Below are positions 18,151 to 25,507 of a DNA stretch of 54,195 nt, in pieces. The stretch covers positions 1 through 54,195 of the forward strand of contig JAUZQO010000067.1 of NCBI GenBank assembly GCA_030950925.1. Reading direction: 5' to 3'. A program made the position numbers and the translations under genes. The stretch is from Mariprofundaceae bacterium (GTDB taxonomy: Bacteria; Pseudomonadota; Zetaproteobacteria; Mariprofundales; Mariprofundaceae). The notes under the pieces are model-generated. The model had not been told where the DNA came from, did not search any database, and saw nothing but the letters and a program-made list of their open reading frames with translations. Position 1 is the first letter of the stretch, and every line of letters begins with the position of its first letter.

Positions 18151-19059
18151 CTAACTGCCAAGTTGCTGAGCAATATCTATGGCATAAGCATGGGCGGGAA
18201 AATGCCAAACATCACCGCAATGCGCCAAATATTCACGCAAGTGTTGACTGGAAAGCCCCGCTTCAAACAAATGTCGCAAGTGAATCGACTGCTGACGCTT
18301 TGCCAAACGCTCCCCATCCCTATGACATAAAAGTGCATGATGCTGATATACTGGTGTAGGCAAGCCAAGAAGGTGCTGCAACAACACATGAATGGGTGTG
18401 CTATTGGATAAATCATCACCCCGAATAATATGGGTCACACCTTGCAAGGCATCATCAACCACCACAGCGATATGATAACTTGTACCAATATCTTTGCGTG
18501 CCAACACCACATCACCCATATCTTGGATATGAACGATATGGATTTTCCCTTGCTCAAACCATGTCATAGGCTGTTGAACCATACGCATGGCTTTTTCACA
18601 GTTCAAACGCCATGCAAAAGGTTCACATGCCATACGTTTTTGTTGTTCTTGTGTGCGTAAATGTTGACATGTTTGAGGGTAGGGATCAAAAATATGGCTG
18701 GGTTCAGGCTGCTTCTTCAAAGCTTTTTGAATATCACGTCGTGTACAAAAACAAGGATATAACACATCCAAATCACGCAAGTGTTGAAGTGCTTGCTGAT
18801 AATCATCCAAATATTGGCTTTGTTGCCGAACCTTACCATCCCATACAAAGCCAAAATACTGTAAATCCTGTTGAATTGGTTCAATCCACTGGGGGCGACA
18901 GCGTGTATGGTCAATATCTTCAATGCGCAATAAGATATTGGCATCATGCTGCCTTGCCCATTGCTCTATCTGCATCACAGCATAGGCATGACCAACATGA
19001 AGAAAACCAGTCGGGCTAGGGGCAAACCGTGTGCGGTACTGTTGAGGACGCGACAGCAT
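18151..19059 (-). CDS. gluQ: Glutamyl-Q tRNA(Asp) synthetase
   Basis: GluQRS (302 aa) is a GluRS paralogue without an anticodon-binding domain that glutamylates the queuosine base of tRNA(Asp). The N-terminus RTRFAPSPTGFLHVGHAY gives the HIGH-type motif (HVGH), and the zinc ligands follow as CFC...YPQTC. A KMSKS-like loop (ERLAKRQQS) lies near residue 260. Its length of about 300 residues rules out a full GluRS. It starts 16 bases after the antiporter stop on the same strand, so the two are probably co-transcribed; a ribosome-binding site is weak. Confidence 0.93.
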   Translation of the reverse strand: MLSRPQQYRTRFAPSPTGFLHVGHAYAVMQIEQWARQHDANILLRIEDIDHTRCRPQWIEPIQQDLQYFGFVWDGKVRQQSQYLDDYQQALQHLRDLDVLYPCFCTRRDIQKALKKQPEPSHIFDPYPQTCQHLRTQEQQKRMACEPFAWRLNCEKAMRMVQQPMTWFEQGKIHIVHIQDMGDVVLARKDIGTSYHIAVVVDDALQGVTHIIRGDDLSNSTPIHVLLQHLLGLPTPVYQHHALLCHRDGERLAKRQQSIHLRHLFEAGLSSQHLREYLAHCGDVWHFPAHAYAIDIAQQLGS

Positions 19060-19075
19060 TTATGAATAATCCAGG

Positions 19076-20944
19076 TTAGGATGCTTTGTTTTTTAAATGA
19101 TCCATACTGTGATCGCTGGCAGGTGGTAAAATCAAGGCCTGCCCTTCTTGAATACGTTCAGGGCGTAACAACAATGCCATCTCATCGCCAGCTTCAAGGC
19201 GAATATCATCATGAGGAATAAGGCTTATACCATTGCGAACAATCGCCAAAGGTTGCACACCATGTGGAATGCGTATCTCAGATAGCAATGCACCAATCAA
19301 TGGTGAGTCTTTTTCAACATAACGAATTTCATGCACAAGGCGTTTTCGAAAGGCTTGATCATGCCAATAGGTTGCCGTGTAAGGCTTGGCAAACAGGCGA
19401 CGGGCTTGCAGTTTGTGGATTAAATCTCGGTGCTTTCCTTCATGTTCTTCTTGTAATGCCACATAAATATTGGGCACATGAAAATGATCTTTGGCAAGAG
19501 AGGCAATCAACAAATTATGATCGCTGGAGCCTGTCATCACAATCACTGCTTTGACCTCTTCGGCATGAAGAATCTCAAGATAAAGTGGATCCAAGGCATT
19601 GCCTTGAACGGCTGTGAAACCACCACGCTGGAGATGCTTGACGATGTCACCATTGGTATCCAAAAAGCGAACCTCACGATCGCTGCCCAATGCTCGCCCT
19701 AACTCTGCACCCATTTGTCCGCCACCAATAATAATCACACTGCGTTCATCACCTGCATTCACATGCAACCAGCGGCTCAACGGTCTAGCCAAAAAACCAT
19801 ACACAAAAACCGATAAAATAATGATACTAAAAATTAAGGATGTGAGTAGTTCTGTTTGAGGAATGCCTTCATCTTGCAACAATAAACCAAACAACGAGCC
19901 AATGGCAGCCACCACCACACCACGCGGAGCCATCAAGGCAATGAAATTCACTTGAGGTGCAGTTAAGGTGGATTGAAAACCTGAACACCATGCTGTAATG
20001 GGGCGAGCAACCAATGCTAAAAGTAGGAAAATTAAGATACTTTGCCATAAATTATAGCTTAATAAAGACAGATCCAATTGCGCCGCCAACAACACAAACA
20101 ATACAGAAATAAGTAGTACTGAAAGACTGCCTTTGAAGTGTTTTAAACTTTGAAAATCAGGTATCTTCATGCGTTGCATGGTTGCACCTGCCACCAAGAC
20201 AGCCATCAAACCTGCTTGTTCACTCAAGGCATTGGCAAAGACAAAAATACCCCATGCACATGCCAAGGTAAAAATGGTTCGCATTTCCAATTGGTTGGAA
20301 ATATTGAGCAATAAAGCACGCGAAAGTAGCCAGCCACCCAACACACCAATCAAGCTCCCAACACCGAGTTTTTCTATAATATGTTGGAAAATCATCCAAT
20401 GATCTGTTTCTGTAGACAGCGCCCACTGTAAGGCAACAATAGCAAGAATCGCCCCGACAGCATCGACAAGCATGGCCTCACTGCTTAACACATGACTTAT
20501 ATTTCGATCCAAACGCACTTGGCGAATAATCGGCGTAATGACCGTTGGTCCCCCAATGGATACAATTGCACCAAATAAAATAGACAAAGACCACGATAAA
20601 CCTGTCAGCGTGTGGGCGGCAACACTGCCGATAAGAATGGTAAAAAATGGGCCAAAAATTACCAAGCGACCCACCACAGAACGATGTTCATGTAAGGCTT
20701 TTAAATTGAGGTGCATACCACCTTCAAATAAAATAATCGCCAACCCAAGCTCAACCAAGGTGTGTAAAGCGGGTTCAACACTTTCAATTTGAATAACATG
20801 GAATCCAAAAGGTCCCAGCAACATGCCTGCAATCAACCATAAAAAAATAGGTGGCATGCGCATACGTTCAGATGCCAGTTGAGATGAAATGGCAACAAGC
20901 ACAGCGATGACAAATACAACAGTGGGGTCAGTAGAAACATTCAT
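19076..20944 (-). CDS. CPA1-type cation/proton antiporter with RCK (TrkA-N/TrkA-C) domain
   Basis: This 622-residue inner-membrane protein has about 12 hydrophobic segments over residues 1-390, with IILFEGGMHLN and GGPTVITPIIR...EAMLVDAVGA signatures of the NhaP/CPA1 branch. A cytoplasmic Rossmann RCK-N domain (VIIIGGGQMGAELGRALGSD, about 400-420) and an RCK-C domain (about 525-605) follow. The pairing suggests ligand-gated Na+ or K+/H+ exchange, for pH or ion homeostasis. KefB/KefC are alternatives, but the transport-core motifs fit CPA1 better. The ribosome-binding site is weak. A repeat element and a duplicated TTGTCAGTATAT motif lie upstream. Confidence 0.88.
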   Translation of the reverse strand: MNVSTDPTVVFVIAVLVAISSQLASERMRMPPIFLWLIAGMLLGPFGFHVIQIESVEPALHTLVELGLAIILFEGGMHLNLKALHEHRSVVGRLVIFGPFFTILIGSVAAHTLTGLSWSLSILFGAIVSIGGPTVITPIIRQVRLDRNISHVLSSEAMLVDAVGAILAIVALQWALSTETDHWMIFQHIIEKLGVGSLIGVLGGWLLSRALLLNISNQLEMRTIFTLACAWGIFVFANALSEQAGLMAVLVAGATMQRMKIPDFQSLKHFKGSLSVLLISVLFVLLAAQLDLSLLSYNLWQSILIFLLLALVARPITAWCSGFQSTLTAPQVNFIALMAPRGVVVAAIGSLFGLLLQDEGIPQTELLTSLIFSIIILSVFVYGFLARPLSRWLHVNAGDERSVIIIGGGQMGAELGRALGSDREVRFLDTNGDIVKHLQRGGFTAVQGNALDPLYLEILHAEEVKAVIVMTGSSDHNLLIASLAKDHFHVPNIYVALQEEHEGKHRDLIHKLQARRLFAKPYTATYWHDQAFRKRLVHEIRYVEKDSPLIGALLSEIRIPHGVQPLAIVRNGISLIPHDDIRLEAGDEMALLLRPERIQEGQALILPPASDHSMDHLKNKAS

Positions 20945-20953
20945 GAGCCAAGG

Positions 20954-21038
20954 TTGTCAGTATATGGGGTGGTCGGCAAGATGGGGGGAGGCATGCTTGA
21001 CAAAAGCGATCATATATCCCTCAAAATTGTCAGTATAT
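20954..21038. repeat. Direct repeat TTGTCAGTATAT, two copies
   Basis: The 12-mer TTGTCAGTATAT occurs exactly at 20954-20965 and 21027-21038, 73 bases apart, upstream of the antiporter gene (which reads leftward from 20944). The second copy directly precedes repeat element C. The pair could be a regulator site or a trace of the element's flank; nothing decides between these. Confidence 0.45.
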
Positions 21039-21042
21039 CCTC

Positions 21043-21174
21043 GTTTAAGTATGGCACTAAGCTTTCGTTCATCATCCGAATCCACACCCCCGAATATTGG
21101 TGTCGGGACCTATGGATAGATTCCCGATAAAATATTTCGGATAGGATGGGAGAAGGGTACATTGATACTTAAAC
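21043..21174 (+). repeat. MITE-like palindromic repeat, copy C
   Basis: A 132-base element is bounded by GTTTAAGTAT (21043) and ATACTTAAAC (ending 21174). Inside are ACACCCCCGAATATTGGTGTCGGG, which can fold as CCCGA...TCGGG, and ATTCCCGATAAAATATTTCGG, a second hairpin. It fills most of the 313-base gap between holA and the antiporter gene; the remaining DNA holds only the two TTGTCAGTATAT copies. No open reading frame of note is present. Confidence 0.75.
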
Positions 21175-21257
21175 TATCATATGGCACATGATGATTTTTT
21201 CCTTAGCGATTTTGATGTGTTTGAATAAGGTAAGATAACTTAACGCGATAGGAGAGC

Positions 21258-22259
21258 TTATTTTTTGCCAAGCAGACTGAATACCAACCGCTCCAATACC
21301 ACTTTTTTATCTTCAATGGATGCACCTTTAAGCAAAAATTCGCTATCTTGTAGCGTTGTCATCGCATCCATCAGTTCTTGGGCTTGCCACTGTTCAGATT
21401 CTTGCGGTACAAGTCGTACAGCATTGCCAAAGACCTTGGCAGCTTGCAAGGCGCGTGGATGGCGTTTTGCATGGTACCAGCGATACATCAACAATTGTTG
21501 AAAACGTATGCTAAGCCATGCATGCATTTGGACTTCATTGACTTGTTGATCGTAAAGTAAGCTGTGGGTCAGGCGCAAGCTTGAAGCTTGTCGCATGGCA
21601 ACCTGATGCACCCAATCATCCAAATCATCGGGGGCATGTTCGCCCAATAAGGCTGTCATGACTGCCAGACTGATGGGTATGCGTTCATCGCCACGATATA
21701 ATAACAAACGTTCTATCCATTGCCTTGCTGCCAAGCGCATACCACAAAGGTTTTCAGCCACCATATTTAATCCAGCTTCATCCACATGCAGCCCTGCTTG
21801 TTTGATTTCATCAACCAGCCAAGCATGAAAACGATGTAAAGAAGGGGTTGAAAATTCTTGTTGTTGGATGTTTTTCAAGCCACGCATTTTCTTATGTATG
21901 ATTTTTTTCCAAGCGATGTTGGGTGCACAGATAATCAGACGGTGGGGAGATGCAGTATTTTGAGCCAATTGAAGCAAATGTTCACCTTGTTTGGGGGTCG
22001 CCGATTCGGCATTGCGCACCAGTGCATAACAGGGCTGCACCCCAAAAAGACTTTGATTGCGCTGTTCTTCTTCAATACGAAACAATTCAGATGCATCCAA
22101 ACGTAGCCGAAGGACATGAGAATCACCTTCGGCAAGCAAGGCTTCGGCATGTTCAGAAAGCGCATCACGATCTTCACCAAAGAGGTAGAAGGTGTGGCAG
22201 GATGGGGAGGGTAAGGAAGTGGGCATAGTGGGTGAAACGTACGGCTTACAGTGATACAT
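21258..22259 (-). CDS. holA: DNA polymerase III delta subunit
   Basis: HolA (333 aa) is the clamp-loader subunit that opens the beta clamp. Recognisable parts are the N-terminal FYLFGEDRDALSEHAEALLA, the central block LIICAPNIAWKKIIHKKMRGL and the C-terminal helical collar domain ending VLERLVFSLLGKK. The family is divergent, so the call rests on overall pattern and length. The start is uncertain: the ATG at 22226 is equally possible, and neither has a good ribosome-binding site. It is divergent from rsmH with a 94-base gap holding a dyad. Confidence 0.82.
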   Translation of the reverse strand: MYHCKPYVSPTMPTSLPSPSCHTFYLFGEDRDALSEHAEALLAEGDSHVLRLRLDASELFRIEEEQRNQSLFGVQPCYALVRNAESATPKQGEHLLQLAQNTASPHRLIICAPNIAWKKIIHKKMRGLKNIQQQEFSTPSLHRFHAWLVDEIKQAGLHVDEAGLNMVAENLCGMRLAARQWIERLLLYRGDERIPISLAVMTALLGEHAPDDLDDWVHQVAMRQASSLRLTHSLLYDQQVNEVQMHAWLSIRFQQLLMYRWYHAKRHPRALQAAKVFGNAVRLVPQESEQWQAQELMDAMTTLQDSEFLLKGASIEDKKVVLERLVFSLLGKK

Positions 22260-22295
22260 GCCAATTTTTGTACTGACGTTATGCTGCTCGCCATG

Positions 22296-22324
22296 TTGAA
22301 CTGCGACTCAAGTCGCATAACAAT
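22296..22324 (+). promoter_or_regulatory. Candidate sigma-70 promoter of the dcw cluster with a dyad in its spacer
   Basis: TTGAAC (22296-22301), then 17 bases, then AACAAT (22319-22324) form a plausible promoter 30 bases before rsmH. The spacer is almost entirely a perfect inverted repeat, TGCGACT-CA-AGTCGCA (22302-22317). A dyad centred between -35 and -10 is a placement used by MerR-like activators or by occluding repressors. The regulator is unknown. Confidence 0.45.
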
Positions 22325-22353
22325 GCGCAAACGATTGTAGCAGAGGTGGCTTG

Positions 22354-23292
22354 ATGAACACATACACACATATTCCTGTTTTGGCAGAACCTTTTATTGA
22401 TGGCTGGCTGACTGATCCTGATGGCTACTATGTTGATGCGACATTTGGGCGCGGTGGGCATAGCCGCATGTTGTTGCAACGCTTGTCGGAAAAAGGACGG
22501 CTATTGGGTCTGGATCGTGATCCTCAGGCTGTAGAAGTCGGTTGTGTTTTAGCACAAGAAGATGCACGCTTTACCATGCTACACACCGATTTTTCGGGCA
22601 TGGAATCGGCACTGGAAGGTATGGGTTGGTCAAAGGTGCAGGGTATTGGTTTTGATCTGGGTGTATCTTCACCACAAATGGATCAAGCGGAGCGTGGTTT
22701 TTCATTTCAAAGGGAAGGGCCATTGGATATGCGCATGAACCCTGATGAAGGTCAACCTGTGTCTGAACGTTTGAAGTCCGTGACTGAACGTGATTTGGTG
22801 CAGGTCATACGCGGATTTGGTGATGAACGTTTTGCAGGGCGGATGGCCAGAGCCATTCTAAAAGCCGTACATGCAGGTGAAATGGAAACGACCAAACACC
22901 TCGAAAACGTGTGTTTTCACTCAGTTCCTCCCAAAGCAAGACATGGTTCGACACACCCTGCGACGCGTACCTTTCAGGCTTTGCGTATTTGGGTGAACGA
23001 TGAATATGGGCAAATTGATTCAGCAGTGACATCTGCCATGCAGCATTTGGCAGTGGGTGGGCATTTATCGGTGATTTCTTTTCATTCAGGTGAAGATAGG
23101 CGCATTCGTGATTTGGTTGAAGCTGCGGTTCACCCTTGCCAATGTCCGCGTGAATTCCCCATCTGTGTGTGTGGTAAAACACCAACCATGAAATGGGTGC
23201 AGAAGAAACCCGTGCGAGCAAGCGAGGATGAACTGGATGAGAATACACGTAGTCGTTCGGCAATGTTACGCGTTGCTCAACGTTTGGCTTAA
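22354..23292 (+). CDS. rsmH: 16S rRNA (cytosine(1402)-N(4))-methyltransferase
   Basis: RsmH (312 aa, formerly MraW) is an SAM-dependent methyltransferase of 16S rRNA and the first gene of this dcw cluster. Visible motifs are YVDATFGRGGHSRMLL (SAM-binding motif I), GIGFDLGVSSPQMD, RGFSFQREGPLDMRM and a C-terminal RSRSAMLRVAQR. The ATG at 22354 follows GAGGT by six bases; an in-frame TTG lies one codon earlier. mraZ, which usually precedes rsmH, is absent, and the upstream gene is holA on the other strand. Confidence 0.96.
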   Translation: MNTYTHIPVLAEPFIDGWLTDPDGYYVDATFGRGGHSRMLLQRLSEKGRLLGLDRDPQAVEVGCVLAQEDARFTMLHTDFSGMESALEGMGWSKVQGIGFDLGVSSPQMDQAERGFSFQREGPLDMRMNPDEGQPVSERLKSVTERDLVQVIRGFGDERFAGRMARAILKAVHAGEMETTKHLENVCFHSVPPKARHGSTHPATRTFQALRIWVNDEYGQIDSAVTSAMQHLAVGGHLSVISFHSGEDRRIRDLVEAAVHPCQCPREFPICVCGKTPTMKWVQKKPVRASEDELDENTRSRSAMLRVAQRLA

Positions 23293-23306
23293 GATTCTAT
23301 TTTCGT

Positions 23307-23576
23307 ATGAAGTTTTGTATGAAACACTTGGCGGTGCTGGCTGTTTGTGTCCTATTCATCGGCTTGGCTTTGGCACAAATATGGTTGGCGTATTTGCGCG
23401 TGAATTTGGCACGTCAACGGCATGATATTCAAGTGATGATCCAGACAGAAGAAAAGAAAATAGACAAACTATCGTTGGAATATGCCAATTTAACCCGTCC
23501 CGAACGTTTGAGGAAGCTGGCACATGAGCAATTGGGTATGCATGCACCACGCCCAGATCAGTTGATTCAACGGTGA
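23307..23576 (+). CDS. ftsL: Cell division protein FtsL
   Basis: This 89-residue bitopic protein has a short cytoplasmic tail, a TM segment at about 7-29 and a periplasmic leucine-zipper-like coiled coil (MIQTEEKKIDKLSLEYANLTR) ending in the conserved ERLRKLAHEQLGM pattern. FtsL works with FtsB and FtsQ to activate FtsW-FtsI at the septum. The sequence is weakly conserved, but size, topology and position between rsmH and ftsI make the call firm. An alternative ATG lies four codons in; neither start has a clear ribosome-binding site. Confidence 0.9.
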   Translation: MKFCMKHLAVLAVCVLFIGLALAQIWLAYLRVNLARQRHDIQVMIQTEEKKIDKLSLEYANLTRPERLRKLAHEQLGMHAPRPDQLIQR

Positions 23577-25507
23577 ATGATAAAAAAAAAACTAAGGGTA
23601 TTTCTCCGCAGGTTCGATTGATTCCTATCGCAGGTTTATTGGTTTTGGGCATGGTGATGTTGATCATTCGTGCGGTGGACTTGCATGTGTTGCAAGCAGA
23701 TTCTATGCAGAAACGTGCTTATAAACAGCATTTTCATCAATATGCTGTGGTGGCTCCGCGTGGAAGTATTTATGATCGACGTGAGCGCATGCTTTCCAAA
23801 AGTATTGAAGTGGCATCATTTGCTGCCATCGCCAAGGATATTCCACAAGAAAAGATGCAAGCCTTGGCACATGCGCTGGGCATATCTGAATCACGTTTGC
23901 GCAAGCGTTTGGGGCATCGGCAAGGCTTCACTTGGTTAGCACGGCAGGTTTCGCCTGTGGTTGTGAAGCGTGTGGAAGCATTGGCGGTGAAAGGTGTACA
24001 GCGTGAAACAGAATGGCAGCGTTATTATCCCTTGGGACCTGAGATGGGGCATTTATTGGGTTTTGTTGGCATTGATGGTCGTGGCTTGGAGGGCGTTGAG
24101 CATAGTTTTGACCAGCGCTTGCATGGTGAATCGGGTGTGCGTTTACTGCAACGGGATGCCAAAGGTACAGCCCTGCCAGGGGGTCGTTGGTTAACACCAC
24201 CCAAGATGGGTGAAGCCATGGTCTTGACGGTGGATAGCAACATCCAAAGCATTGCCTATGCTGCATTGGCTGAAGGTATTCGCAAACAAGAAGCAATAAG
24301 TGGCTCTGTGGTAGTGATGGATCCAAACAATGGTGATATTTTAGCCATGGCAAGTTGGCCAAGCTTTAACCCCAATGATTTTTCTCATTATAGACCCAAG
24401 CAATGGCGCAACCGCTCCATCACGGATGTGTTTGAACCCGGTTCCACCATGAAACCCTTCACCATTGCGACAGCCTTGGATTCAGGCAAGTGGCAAGTCA
24501 AAAGCCGTGTGTTTTGTGAACATGGTAGTTTTCGTGTGGCGAATTATACGATTCACGACGACCATAAAGAAGGCTGGTTGGATCTGACTGGCGTGATTCA
24601 ACATTCTAGCAATATTGGCGCAGCTAAAATTGCCTTGGATGTGGGGGCGGCGGCTTTGGCAGGTAAGTTGAACGACTTGGGCTTTGGACAGCGTCCACAG
24701 TTGGGCTTGGATGGTGCATCTTCAGGCTTGCTGGCGGATGTTTCAAAGTGGGGGGCGGTTGAAACTGCCAACATTGCCTTTGGACAAGGGGTGGCAGTGA
24801 CCACATTACAATTGGCCAGTGGCTTTGCAACCTTGGCACATGGGGGGCAACGGGTATTTCCACGTTTGTTGCTGACGAAACCTGTGCATCTGGGTCAACA
24901 GGTTTTTACACCATCAACAGCCCATGCCGTGAGCAAGATGTTGGTGGCGGCAACACAGCCAGAAGGGACAGGATTTCGCGCCGTACCCAAGGGATATACG
25001 GTGGCAGGAAAAACAGGTACAGCCCAACAAGCCAATGGCAAAGGTGGCTATGATAAACATAAGTTTACAGCGGTATTTGCAGGCTTTGTGCCAGCCAATA
25101 GACCCGCTTTGGTGATTGTAGTTGAGGTGAATGATCCCAAAAAATCCATTTATGGTGGTGTCGTAGCAGCACCCATCTTCCGAAATATTGCCGCTGCAAG
25201 CTTGCCTTATTTGGGGGTGATGCCAGAAGTCAAAAGGGAGATTCATGCAACCAAGAAAAAAGATAAGCAGGTCAATAGATTTGGGCGTAAAGTTAAGCAT
25301 GGGGTTGGAATAACAGAAAAAAAGGTGAGCATACAAGGTGGCATGGCGGATTTTACAGGATTATCGTTGCGGGAATCTTATCATTTGTCATACCAACAAG
25401 GTTGGACGTTGCGCACGCATGGTTCAGGCTGGGTGGTGAAACAAAAGCCTTTGCCCCAGCAAAAAATAGATTCAAAAGGTGAAGTTGAGGTATGGTTGCA
25501 TGAATAA
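23573..25507 (+). CDS. ftsI: Septal peptidoglycan transpeptidase FtsI (PBP3) with a C-terminal PASTA domain
   Basis: FtsI (644 aa) crosslinks septal peptidoglycan. It has a GTG start overlapping the ftsL stop (GTGA), a TM segment (about 16-33), a pedestal domain with APRGSIYDR, and the transpeptidase. The active-site motifs are Ser291-TMK294, Ser345-Ser-Asn347 and Lys480-Thr-Gly. After about residue 580 a PASTA-like domain follows (DFTGLSLREAY-type start to the end EVEVWLHE). That makes it longer than the E. coli FtsI (588 aa) and resembles the PBP2x/SpoVD style seen in several non-enteric lineages. Confidence 0.95.
   Translation: MNDKKKTKGISPQVRLIPIAGLLVLGMVMLIIRAVDLHVLQADSMQKRAYKQHFHQYAVVAPRGSIYDRRERMLSKSIEVASFAAIAKDIPQEKMQALAHALGISESRLRKRLGHRQGFTWLARQVSPVVVKRVEALAVKGVQRETEWQRYYPLGPEMGHLLGFVGIDGRGLEGVEHSFDQRLHGESGVRLLQRDAKGTALPGGRWLTPPKMGEAMVLTVDSNIQSIAYAALAEGIRKQEAISGSVVVMDPNNGDILAMASWPSFNPNDFSHYRPKQWRNRSITDVFEPGSTMKPFTIATALDSGKWQVKSRVFCEHGSFRVANYTIHDDHKEGWLDLTGVIQHSSNIGAAKIALDVGAAALAGKLNDLGFGQRPQLGLDGASSGLLADVSKWGAVETANIAFGQGVAVTTLQLASGFATLAHGGQRVFPRLLLTKPVHLGQQVFTPSTAHAVSKMLVAATQPEGTGFRAVPKGYTVAGKTGTAQQANGKGGYDKHKFTAVFAGFVPANRPALVIVVEVNDPKKSIYGGVVAAPIFRNIAAASLPYLGVMPEVKREIHATKKKDKQVNRFGRKVKHGVGITEKKVSIQGGMADFTGLSLRESYHLSYQQGWTLRTHGSGWVVKQKPLPQQKIDSKGEVEVWLHE

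Noticed and set aside
4423-21174. CRISPR array from the repeated palindromes
   Set aside because: The copies are thousands of bases apart, in both orientations and without regular spacers or cas genes.
22805-23263. Minus-strand 152-codon open frame opposite rsmH
   Set aside because: Antisense shadow of a well conserved methyltransferase gene; no start signal and no recognisable protein features.
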